NCBI GenBank assembly: GCA_013368315.1
Contig: JAACJM010000174.1
Span: 1-64,000, forward strand
Origin: Tetrapyrgos nigripes
Taxonomy: Eukaryota; Basidiomycota; Agaricomycetes; Agaricales; Campanellaceae
Direction of reading: 5' to 3'
DNA length: 64,000 bases
Of this stretch, positions 22,861 to 33,782 are shown in pieces (positions within the stretch are counted from its first letter, which is position 1; each line of letters starts with the position of its first letter). The translations under genes and the position numbers were made by a program. The notes under the pieces were generated by a model that saw only the letters and a program-made list of their open reading frames with translations, searched no databases and was not told the DNA's origin.

Positions 22861-24250
22861 TCGTAGGAAAACCAGTCACTGGCCCTACCCCATTCCTCTC
22901 CAGATTCTCCTCTGTGTGAGACCCTAACACCATGGACGTTGACACCTCCCGTACCGAGTGTCCCCAGGGTAGCAGATGCACCTTCATGGACTACCAGAAG
23001 GCAATGCAGGGACGCTGCTACGGCTGCAGTTCCAAGGATCACATGAAACGAGATGGGAACCATGGACATGACAAGTGTGACTACTGTGAGAGGATGGGTC
23101 ATCGCTCTTCTGTCTGTCAGGACCGATACATGGGTCGACCCAGAGGAGGGGGCCGAAGTAGACAACACGTGGCTGCTACTGTTAGTGACACCTTTAGTCT
23201 CTTCCCCAATGATCCACCCTCTCCTACCCCTGCCTCTGCCCCCACTGCTACTGTTGCTGCTTTCTCATCCACTGAATCGCTGTCTATGCTCTCTGCCTCG
23301 CAACAATCTATTGCCAATCAAACTGCCTTACTCCGTAACATAGCTAACCAACAGGGTTTTTGAAATGGGTGTCTGTTCCTGCCATGGCGCAAACACCTCT
23401 GAATACCCATATGCTCTCTTGTTCCTTGTACGATTCTATTCCCTCATGTACCATATCCAGTATCCCTGAAATAGAATCTTGTGCTTCTCACTTCCGTATA
23501 CGTGTGAAACTCTGAGGAAGATAAAATGAGGCAGTGGTAGTGGCGATGGTTGACAGTGGAGCTACAGAACTGTTCCTGGGACAGTCATTTGTAAAGCAGC
23601 ACCAGATCCAAACCTATCCCCTCTGTAAACCCCTAGATGTCTACAACATTGATAGGACCCTTAACCGAGCAGGGCATATAGATTGGTTCTGTCAGCTAGC
23701 TATGACAGCAGATGGACAGGAGGCATGGCTAGATTTTCTGGTTACAGACTTAGGTGGAGAAGACGTCATCCTGGGTCTTCCCTGGCTGCATAAGATGAAC
23801 CCACAGATTGACTGGATGGGCAGCCAGCTGCAAATCCCTGTAGCACTGCCCCCATCAGTGGAAGAGGTCCCCGATCAGGATCAGTTCGTTGCTACCAATT
23901 TTGGACCAACCCCAAGGGGAAATGTCATCCTGGAAGGCGCAGAATCTGAACCAACCCAGTCGATTCCTCAGGGAACACATGCACCCATAGACCAACCCCC
24001 AGATCTGGCAACAGAAGAGGAGGAGGAGGAACCCCAAGTATATTGCATTCGCACTAATTGGGCTACAAGACACTCCTGGAAGAAAGCAGGGATCCTTGCT
24101 GACACTGGAGAAGAAGTCTGGTGTGCTGCAGGGTTCATTTACTCACAGCAGCTGGCTGAAGAGGCAAACTGGATGAAACCGAAACAGTCATTTGAGGAGA
24201 TAGTCCCTCCTCAATATCGGGATGCCACTTGCCTGATAATTTTTCGGTGA
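22861..24250 (+). mobile_element. Ty3/Gypsy gag-protease fragment
   Basis: The gag end (22932-23363) contains a zinc-knuckle region: CYGCSSKDHMKRDGNHGH followed by a canonical CCHC, CDYCERMGHRSSVC. After a short non-coding gap, 23534-24250 encodes a retropepsin-like domain with the active-site motif MVDSGATELFL and the hydrophobic-hydrophobic-Gly VILGLPWL. The frame ends soon after FEEIVPPQYRD, where reverse transcriptase would normally begin. RT, RNase H, integrase and LTRs are absent. The 5' end abuts the truncated CHAT repeat, so this fragment arrived as, or decayed to, a partial copy. Confidence 0.8.
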
Positions 24251-25163
24251 GTTATTCCTGCCAGCCTGCCTCAGTATCATATCTGACTCTATTTCTCAGA
24301 AATATCATGAACTATACTAGTACTACAAGTACTTCATCCTGCATCTGCCTAGTCACCAAATTTCTGAGGTAAGAAGCCCATTCTGACAGAAATCTCTATC
24401 TCCTTCAAGATACTGACTATCACTAGCTATTCCATCTAGCGTCATTTCGTTTCTTCGGCCCTCCCTTCCCTCCCTCTGTGTCTGTCTCCTATATGTGTCT
24501 ATTACATGTCTTCATATGGCTCAGATGAGCCGAGTTCACAATTCTGATAATTCTATGCCACCATATTAGTCTATCTTATGCTTACAGTGATGACATTCTA
24601 GTTACCCATCATTGTTCAGTACATAGTGTATGGTACTCTGTGTAAACCCTCTGTGTACCTCTCTCCTTCCAATTCCACTTTCTGTTGGGGTGAAAAATCC
24701 CTGGTTTGACCTATGATGTCTGGATGAGTTGTATGAAGAGATTTGGAGGATTGAGATAGCCGAACTTCAAATAAATTTTTTTTTGACACGTCAGCGGCAT
24801 CGGTACCACATGATGGCAGGTCAGAATCCGAATATTGAAAGTCAGGACTCGGAGTCAGGAACCAATTCAAACTCTGACAAAAAAGCGTCAAAAGCTTTGT
24901 TGACATGTCCACTCCTCCTCACTCACTTAGCGGTGCAAAGCGCCATCCCCAACTCCTTTATTAATAAGTAGTTGTGATGAATGTTATTGGACTGTTTCTG
25001 TTATCATTGACTGAGGATACTGATCAGAGATTCAAGAATGCCAGGGACAGAAAATGAAAATACCCTTGATTGTTTTTGGGTTTGGTACAGTGGCGTGGAA
25101 AAAGATGTTATAAGACCAATTAGTGGCAAACGTCGATATGAGCTCAAACGACAATACAAGCTG
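24251..25163. other. No gene seen
   Basis: AT-rich sequence after the Ty3 fragment. A minus-strand open stretch 24616-24912 has acidic and Ser-rich residues but no domain. The 3' terminus of the adjacent minus-strand Helitron may lie here; I did not find a convincing CTRR end with hairpin. Confidence 0.3.
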
Positions 25164-26162
25164 TCAAATCAGTCGGTATAACAAAAGGTGAGGGTAAGGG
25201 CTGTTGGATGATGAGACAGTGTTGTCTGATGGTAGTAGAAAGCCATTTCTTGATTGACTGTCATACTTGTAAGCCATTTGGTCTACAAAAATTTTGCAGG
25301 TAAAATGCAAGGAGCCAAAATGGATGATTCCACAGAGACAGTACACAATTGGAAGGTGGTTAGCAATTCTCAGCTCTGTACAGATACCAAAAACATCATG
25401 GAAAGGCTCAGGAGGAAGTTCCATAAGGATGAAGGGGGGAAGGAGATCAATAGAACACACATTAAAGTGTAAATCACATTCAGATGAGTTAGATACCTGT
25501 GGGCATAATGTTAGGGAGAAAGATGGGTTATATTCTGCAATAATGTGAGATAACCAATCTTGAACAGTTGGACAAGTTGATTGTGAAAGATTTCCTCTGA
25601 GATTTAGGGTTTCATTTGTTGGCACAAGGGAGAAAGGAAATCAGATATTGACAAGAAAATCAACATTGTGATTGCCACAAGAGAAAGGCAACAGACATTG
25701 CTGAGTAGATCTTGAAGGCATTGTAAACAAATCCATTATAGATGAGAAGGAAGCCATGTTGGTTCCAGTTCGGACAAATTGACGAGGGCTGTAGTTCGTT
25801 AGATAGTCACATAAGGTTTCCCACATGGCATTCATACATTCAGTAGAAAGTAATGGTAACTGGTGGACATTGTATTGAGATAGTAGATCAAGGAACATGG
25901 ATGTATAGGTATTCAATGAGTGCCATTTTTGCCTAAAAGCTTCAGTAGTGTCATGAAATATATATATAAGTAGAGTCAGAGCTGTATCATATGCACAAGA
26001 CCAATTTTGACAATCCCAGACACAACCAGGCAAGAATACAGAATCTGAAGCAGTGCAAGGAGGTGGGGATAATACTGGAGGACTTTTTTGTTTGGCAAGC
26101 ACATTCATATGTTGACACAAGTTTGGGGAACCTCTGATTGAGGTCCAACGAAGAGTCACCAT
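25164..26162 (-). pseudogene. Cys/His (USP-like) protease domain downstream of Helitron Rep
   Basis: The minus strand reads a Cys-box-like motif, DCQNWSCAYDTALTLLIYIF (about 26020-25960), and about 230 residues later a His-box-like motif, VYCLCGIIHFGSLHFTCKIF (about 25320-25260), with HFNVCSIDLLPPFILMELPPE between. Cys then His spacing and the GxxHF form resemble ubiquitin-specific-peptidase-like domains carried by fungal Helitrons. Segments lie in two frames (25641-26162 and 25164-25625), so it is probably broken. The assignment is by motif only. Confidence 0.45.
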
Positions 26163-28485
26163 AGATCACTTGAAAAATTGGACTGTGAACAGCGCAAGGA
26201 TTGAAAATAAAAAATAGAGAAGGAAGGCCAAAGTAACCAAAATAAGACTGTATCTCATTCCTTGTGTGGACTTTAGCAGACTGTGAGCCAGGTATTCTCA
26301 CCGCAACTGTATTGACTTTCCTGAGTAACTGAAATCCAAGTTTCTCTTGAGGAGACATTGACTGAAGGTAACCCTCTTTCTCAATTCTCTTAGCCAGTTT
26401 ATCCAGTGATTCAGATGTAAAAGACGCAAAAGAGCTTGCGACAGAGGACAACGATCGACTGGTTGCTGTCATATGGACACGTAGATGAGCTTTTCGACGT
26501 TGCATGATATTAAATACTACAAAAATAAAGGTATAATGATATCTGAATGATCGGTCATAGTAATCTAAATAATAGTTAGCCTGAGTTTCATAGGTAATAA
26601 AGGGTTTGCGAAGTCAATCCTCAAAGCCTCCAATACCTAAAGGAAACAGGGTAGGAAACATTCCACAAATCAGATCAGGATTGTTATATTCAGATACAAA
26701 ACTGTAGCTATGATGAATAGCGAGGTCAGGAATGGTTCGATCACGGCTAGACTGGATATTTGTCAAGGCAGCAGAAATCATGGAACAAGCAGGAATTTTT
26801 GTACAGTCAGGATCATGTACCCCCAGATGCTCCAAAATGGCTTGACAATGCTCTGAAAAAGGTTCAGATTCAGAATTATCAGGTGGCTGCATAAACTGTG
26901 CACCAGGATATTCAGAAAAGGAGGAAGACTCTTGGTCAAAAATTGAAGATGCATCTGATTTGAGATCATATATGATACGTTGTTGAAGCCCTGGTATAAT
27001 ATCATTCTCTGGATACATATTTAAAATTTCTGCACAGGGAGGGGGTAAATTCATGTACAAGCAGTTGTGGAGAAACAGAAAATTCAAAAGTTTCCAAACA
27101 ACAGATTTTCGAACGTACAATTGTTTAACCTGCCTCAGTTCCTGCAAAGTAAGCTTTTTGGGTCCTACAAAAACCACACTTATCATTCCATTCAGATCAT
27201 TTGGACTCAGAGGCAAAACATTAGCAGTTGAGACTGTGTTGAGTTCAAACGCTGAGGTATTACCATGAAGAACACGGGGTTGGTCTTCATCAAGGGAGCC
27301 ATACAAGCAGACAACAAGAACAGTAGTATGATAAAGTGCACAAACCATTTCCGCAGCCCATGTGATGTCCAAAGCAAGTACTCATGGTCACGGAAAGTGA
27401 TGGTCTCCCACACTTTCAGCACAGTAAATTTTTTTGTTCACTGTGAGCCTCACTGAACTCTGCTGGGACCCAAGCTCTACCCCATTGTTCTTTAACATCT
27501 GCAAGATGTTTCTATGGCTAAAACTTTGAGGTCAATTGAAGTGGAGTGCTCAAGATGAACAAAAACTTTAGATGTACATAATGTCATGGGACCGTCACTT
27601 TCTGTGACCCTGAGTAGATCTGCGGGTAATTTGCCTCTATATAACCGATTGACAAGAGACAGCTCAGGCAACTTACAGTTGGAAAGTGATGAGAGACATG
27701 CCTTACACAAGTAAACAGTATTACCTCTGTCAGTGTGAACTATGCCTTTTTTCTCACTCAAAGCTCCATTCAGCAAGGGATCAAGATATTGAAATTGTAG
27801 AGGAGTAACATGAGATAAAACAAAAGGGTCAATGCTTTTCAGTAAGTACAGAGAAGGTATATCACTGATGGATAATTCAAAACCTGTATAATTGGAATCT
27901 TCACAAGCACAACACACACATTTGGGGCGGAACATAGATAGAAAACTGTCAGTAACTAGACAAGCAGTCAATTATAGTAGAAACTGGCACAAATTCTGGC
28001 AAGCTCTCCCTTTCTTGCAGAAATTGTTGTCTGTACAATTCAAGCTGATCAAATGTTAGAGGGGGTAGAACTTCACCACTTTTGACATTGTCAGTAATGC
28101 AATTTTGACCATCATCTGCGTGATCAAACAGAATATCAGTAAGAAAGCCAAATGTATGTGTAAGAATTCTCTGTATCACAGTAAAAGGCTCTTCAGACAC
28201 GAACATGGAGCAAGGTGTTTCAGGAAAGTAAAATAAAAACACCTGAGCCAAATCTTCATCCAACAAGCTCAACAGCATCTTCAGTCGAGCAGTAAAAAAT
28301 CGACTCAGGATAACTGGTAAAGAATTTGATTGTCCTTGAAAGTCAGGTTTATCAATGTGGTAATCCAATAACTGAGCTTGCGTTGACTGTGTAGTCACTG
28401 GAACAGAAATCATGAGTTGACTGAGATAATGAGGAGCTTCTGATTCAAAGGTGTAATGAATGAACTCAACTCCTTCATGGGTCAT
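25987..28485 (-). pseudogene. Helitron Rep N-terminal half (DUF6570 plus Helitron_like_N)
   Basis: 28485-27949 encodes an N-terminal stretch; 27971-27492 has paired Cys (CVCCACEDS, YLCKACLSSL) leading to VNRLYRGKLP, and 27372-26614 continues with VFVGPKKLTLQELRQVKQLYV and NPDLICGMFPTLFPLGIGGFED, all typical of the region preceding Helitron Rep in Agaricomycetes. 26505-25987 has IPGSQSAKVHTRNEIQSYFG and GLPSLFFIFNPCAVHSPIFQ, the start of Helitron_like_N. It stops at about 26050, before the catalytic HUH motif. Frameshifts near 27960, 27500 and 26560 and the missing catalytic part make it non-functional. Confidence 0.75.
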
Positions 28486-28950
28486 GAGCCAATGTCAGAA
28501 ATTTGAAAATGCCGCAATAACGGACCATAAGTGCTTATAAGCACCGTAATAGGAAGGTGCCATGGTAAGCAGCTTACTGTGTGAAAGCTTTCATTATAAG
28601 TGGGCCGAATTTCGGGCATTATAAGCTGTGATAAGTGGCCAGTAAATCATAGGTGTCGAAAAAGAAAGATATTAGGTCATCTCATCTCATCTCACCCACC
28701 CATTGCACATATCTAGGACTCCCCAGGAATCAAACCCACATCAAGTGGGAGTATGCTTGCTTACTAAGTGCCAGATAGATAGATAGATTACACTGGGACC
28801 AGACTAGCTACTGATACTTTTACATCAGTTAATGACGTGCGAAGTAGCTAACTGTGGAACCAGTTACTGATTCACCAGGGCAAGCAACAAGGCAATAGGG
28901 GCAACGTCCTGGAGGAGACCAGGGTAGACTGTCTACCACCTTGAAGCGCT
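28486..28950 (-). other. Gap with possible tRNA-derived SINE head
   Basis: On the minus strand, GTGGGTTTGATTCC (about 28725-28738) resembles a pol III B box, with TAGTCTGGTCCCAGTG about 70 bp upstream (28787-28806) as a weak A box and a (TCTA)n tract between. A similar arrangement occurs at 50324-50424. The rest of the gap has no gene. Confidence 0.25.
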
Positions 28951-29340
28951 ATAAGGCAGCACAGAGACAGAGGACGCGGGTCTCAATGCGAGGGACAACG
29001 CACTGGGCAAAGCAGGGGTACATCATGTAAAGTAAAATATGATCTAGGGAGAAGACTAAATAGTGAACCAAAGAAGCCAACCAATAGGGAACATGCAAGG
29101 TAAGTAATATCAAAAGAGAAGAGCAAGAAGACAAGATATACGAAATAAGTAAAGAGAGGACTGAGAAAAGAAATATGAAAGGTAAGTAATATCCAATGTA
29201 ATAACCAAGGGAAAACCATGATACAACACAAAGATAGATACAACAAGGCAAAAAGATAGTCACCTACTGAGGGTACAAAATTACAGAGGAAAGAAAAGCA
29301 CAAGAAAGAAGAGGAAAGAAACTCAGAAACTCAGAAACTC

Positions 29341-32193
29341 CTACTTGCGTTCATCCTCCCAAGTTTCATCCAACCAAGGTATATCACACCTGTCCTTCCA
29401 GATAATGAAGATGTTGTGAATAAGTTTCACTGCCTTGGGAATGAGGTCCCAGTTGAAAATCCAGCACTGCAAGAGTTGGAAGGTGTGCTGGTTGGAGCGA
29501 TGGGCTAAGGGATCCATACCAAGGTCCACCATGAAAGAAGAACGCAAAGCAACAATTTGGGGAATGTACAGGCACTGGATAATAATATGTTCAGGTGTTT
29601 CATAAGTTCTCTGGCAGAAGTGGCAAAGCTTGGTGGCGGGATCATCATCAATCTTCAGAGTTCTTCCCGGCGCGCAGTAGAACACCCAGGGAGAAACATC
29701 CCCACAAAGAAGACGAGTTAATGTGTGATGATGACGATGGTGGTGGACTTGGAGCAGGTAATGACGAAGCAGGATGACCAGTGAGGAGCACCTGGCATTG
29801 GCAGCGGGATGGGTTGGCTCACTCCAGTTGCAAAGTAAAGACAGGCAGCTGAAGGTATCAATTTGGTGTAGAAGAAAAGAGCTGGAGGATCGTTTGACCT
29901 CATTAATTATGATGTCAATTTGGGCAGGAGAGAGGTATTGGTTCGGAGGTAGAAAGACACCATCGGTATGAGGAGGATGTGGCAGAGCCCACAAAACGAA
30001 ATCAAGGTCTGACAGCCAACATGGAATGTTTCTAGATCGTAGATCCAGAAGGGCATTGAGAGCGATGCGAGGTAGTTTAGTGGCAGGCAATTGGATGACG
30101 TATTTTAGAAAGGAGAGGGCAAGAATAGCGCAGTGTGCAGGGAGAGGACGGATACCTGTCTCGGTAAAGAGTGGAGGAAGGGGAGAGGAGCGAGAAAGAC
30201 CGAGAATATGGTGAAGGAAGCTGTTCTGGACTTTTTCCAGCTTTTGGATTCCGGTATTGGTGGTATCCAGTGCAATCTCACAGCCAAAGATTAGATGGCA
30301 GTCCACAAGAGCAGTGTACAGGGATTTTGTAGAACTGGGAGGAATGCGGTCACAGCCCACCAGGTGTTCAGTGCCAAGGATGCTGTGGGAGGAAATGGTG
30401 GCTGCTTTAGCCTTCTCATCATACAGGCGAGCAAATATATCATGTTCGGTGGAATAGAACGTAATTCCAACATGCTTGAAGTTGTCAGTTAGTTTCAGTG
30501 GGGTACTGTTGACGGTAAAGACATAGGGAGACCACAAATATAAGCGATTGGGTCTATCTGGCGCAGCCATCCGAGTGTCATGTGTAGGTTTCCAAATATC
30601 ATCACTTCAGATTTTGAAGGACTGAGGGCGAGGAAGTTGTGAAAGCACCATTCTTCAAGCTGGTTGAGATGATGTTGCAAGCCAGCTGCAGAACAAGAAA
30701 TGATGACCATGTTGTTGGCATGTTCCAGATGAGAGATAGTGGTACCATCAATGGTCATGTCGTCGGGATGAGAGGAGAGTTGAAAGGTGGATAGATAGAG
30801 GTTCCATAATAATGGGGAGGCAGGATCACCCATGAGAATGCCAGAACCAGCCTCAAAGTCTTCAGAGACATTGTCATCCTGTATGAGCCGGTAATGCATG
30901 TCTCGGTAGAGATTACAAAGCCAGTCATAATAGATGCCAGTGAGGCCGAGATCCTCAAGGCAATTCCATAAGGCGTTGTGATTGGTTGAAGGAAACGCAT
31001 TTGAGATCTCTACAAAAGCAATGAAGAGAGTTTTGCCTCGGGCTCGAGCACACTCAATCAGTGAACGTAGGATCAATGCATTGCTGTGTGTGCAATGGCC
31101 TGCGCGAAAGCCATTCTGGGAAGGAGGGATGAGGTTGCCATCTTCAGCGGCTTTCGTCAGTTTGTGAAGGACAAGTAAGGTTCAAAACTTCAGGAAACAA
31201 CTCTCCAATGCAATAGCGCGGTAGTTGTTTGGATCTGAGAGGTCCTTATTGCGTTTTGGCAGGGCTGACAATAGAGTGATTAGCCAAGCAGTGGGAACTT
31301 TGCCAGAGCGAAAACATTTGCAATAGAGTTGGCACAGGTCCAAGTTGTCGAGATCCAGAATGAGGGAGTACAGTGCGTCATCGATTCTGCAAGTAGAGGA
31401 ATGGGGATGGAGAGAGAGATATGCTTTGACCTGTTGGATGTCAGTTACTGAGACCTCGGTGTTGAGAGAAGGAAAAATGGAAGGTGTGGAAACTTGGCTA
31501 TGACAAGCTCGTTCATTGTGCTCTTCAAGACGTGTAGCATTGAAATGGGAAGAGAGGGGATCAGGAGGGTTGAGACAAGGTTTGAAACAGTTGAGAAGTG
31601 AAGTGTGACCAGTGGAGGAGGGAGAGAAGGATAGTGAAGTTTTTTGTATAATTTCCAGAAGGCTGCTGGAGATACACTGGCCTCTACAATACGATCTCTC
31701 ATTGCAGTCTGTAATCGACATCTAAGACTGTGACCACAAATATTTATCCATCTGAAAGAAGCGTCCTTAGATGCAGTACCAGTGGGATGGCGAGAGGAAG
31801 GAGAGCAAGGTTCTAAGTTGGTAGAGACTTTTTGTTGTGTGGGAGAGTCGGGTAGGGGGTGAAACCGCGGTGGTGGAGGAGTAGAAGAGAAATCATCTGC
31901 TTCCCCTAAAAGAGGAAGAGGAAGATCACAAGCTGATCTCGCCAGCTGGGCAGCTTTGTGGTAGTGTTGACAGCTGGAGCCTGACTTGATCTTGTTGAGT
32001 GTTACTGGGGCTGGGCATGAGGTGATCCATTGCACAATTGTGCTAAGTAGATCACCATTAGTGCAGGACCATCTAGTGTCAGCTCGCTGTGGTGCCCAGT
32101 AAGTGAGCGAGTTGATGAGGTACATGGAGGAGGAATGGATGTCCAGCGCACAGTTGCCTGGGGTGAGTTGTAGAGCGATGATATGCCATACAA
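29341..32193 (-). pseudogene. LINE ORF2 3' part: RNase H end, reverse transcriptase, zinc knuckle
   Basis: RNase H resumes with SSSMYLINSLTYWAPQRADT and CTNGDLLSTIVQWI, ending KIKSGSSCQHYHKAAQLA, where the usual H and final D are lost. Reverse transcriptase follows: NNYRAIALESCFLKF, then AFVEISNAFPSTNH (first catalytic Asp now Glu), GSGILMGDPASPLLWNLYL, and HANNMVIIS in place of xADDM, so both central Asp are Asn. LALSPSKSEVMIFG and LKLTDNFKHVGITF continue the domain. A CHFCQRTYETPEHIIIQC knuckle lies near the end. With four catalytic Asp changed, the enzyme cannot be active. Confidence 0.8.
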
Positions 32194-32194
32194 A

Positions 32195-33782
32195 TTCGCG
32201 GTAAATAACCCAAAACTAGCGCTAATACGTGTCTAAGTTACTCTTAAATGGATAATAAGGACTAGAGTGAGTCCCGAACTGCTAGTCAAAGTACTAGGAA
32301 TTAGGTATATAACCTAAGGGATGTTAATGGTCAATACTTACGGATAAGAATAAGACTTGTTCAAAGTATTATAACAGATACATACTAGGGGATACAGCTA
32401 TAGTAGCAGACCCACCTAACTACAAAGTCTACAAAGACTTAACAAACCTGCTATAGTGGCCTAATATCGCTAGTACAACTCAAGGGATAGAGAAGAAGGA
32501 GAAATGCCCCTATTCACAGGTACGCATTGGCATTACAAACCCAGATTGAAGGCTTAGACCGCTAGATCCGAAAGGACACGTCAGCATCGGAGAATTTGGA
32601 TATACGCGATTCTAACCCGGATATATACAAACTTGCGGTGCACATCTACAGATGATTAGAATAGCAAACTGGCACAATATTTATATCGATAGAAAGCTAG
32701 AAACCATAGCTTTCAGATGGTACAAAGGGGATGAACTAGCAGTAACGATACTAAGTATCTAAAGTGTTGTGAAGTTCACTAACATAATAAGGTACAAAGT
32801 AGAGGGATCACTGATTCAGGCATAAGTATTACCGAAAGCAGTACTTACCGAGATCACTATGGATTGGCATCTTAAAGATAAGTGCGGAACTATCCTTTGC
32901 TACACTACACTAGTTAGTAAGGCTTGCGCATCACTATTGAAGAGCTGGACTCGGATTAGCGGTGTACAAGTTTAACTAGCGGTATAAAGGGATAAGTATA
33001 CGTTTAAAGCTATAGAGAATGAGAGGCAGAAACTAGATATGAGAGTACCCTAAACCCAAAGGATTAGCGGTATTCCGAAGTGTAGTCATAAGTGGAGCTA
33101 TCTGAGTCAGGTAGGCTACGGCCGCCAGTATCAGAGAGTACCCTACTAGTAAAGAGAGTGGAGCAAGGGACAGAGACATCCCTACTAAAAAAATTAGATA
33201 ATATTCAAGTTTCCTGTATACCCTAATTAGAAGGTACCTACTAGATCCAGTAGTTACTATGCTCACGGACTAGTGGTTAGAGTAGATTTTCTGTTTTCTT
33301 TGATATATTTTAGCGGACATTGAAAAGAAAGGTAAAACTGTATAGTTGTAGCTACGAGTAGTATAAAAGGACCAGGTATTACTAGTAGCTACCCAAGCAA
33401 CAGACTGTAGAGTATCAGGATTCTCCCTATTTAGCGGTAGAGACTGTGAAACACGGACAAGAGCTTCTAAACAAACTTATCATACTCGTGTGGAGTCTAA
33501 ACTTACAGTGTTGGTTAAATCAGTGTTGAATATATTTGTTGGTTGTTTTGTGTTTATAACTTGTGTCCTCGAGACTTGGAAACTGTGTCTAAGGCATTGG
33601 CGCCTTCAAATAGAATTGAACTGGTTGAATTGATATTGTGTGTGTGCCTTCGTGCAAACCTTTACAAGAATCCCCCAAAAGATCTCTAAACTGTGGACTA
33701 AATTGAAGAGTATTCTACTTACTAGATACACTTGCAAAACAAATTGTATAGGTTTTTCTGGTTGTGTTCTGTGTGCTAAGAG
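32195..33782. mobile_element. AT-rich insertion splitting the LINE RNase H domain
   Basis: About 1.6 kb with no stable frame and many TAG codons on the plus strand sits exactly between the two halves of the RNase H domain. Plus-strand fragments such as RWYKGDELAVTILSI and EITMDWHLKDKCGTILCY suggest a decayed transposon, perhaps a gag-like region, but I cannot name the family. I found no clear target duplication; TAGTAGCTA-type tracts abound. Confidence 0.5.

Larger units (their letters stand above)
25164..28485 (-). mobile_element. Helitron relic with protease-like cargo
   Basis: In minus-strand order the region holds an N-terminal module, a DUF6570-like region, the start of the Helitron_like_N Rep domain, and then a Cys/His protease-like domain. 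The HUH endonuclease motif and the PIF1-type helicase that define autonomous Helitrons are absent. Frames shift several times. The likely 5' end is above 28485 and the 3' end below 25164; neither terminus is identified. Confidence 0.7.

Noticed and set aside
22320..22919. Plus-strand repetitive ORF antisense to the TPR units
   Set aside because: The minus strand encodes a recognised TPR consensus; the plus frame is its shadow.
21807..23168. CHAT-gene frame extending upstream to 23168
   Set aside because: Beyond about 22861 the plus strand encodes a clear gag zinc knuckle, so the minus-strand extension is a chance overlap.
29595..30492. Plus-strand open stretches antisense to the LINE
   Set aside because: They lie opposite a recognised RT and zinc-knuckle coding strand and show no domain.
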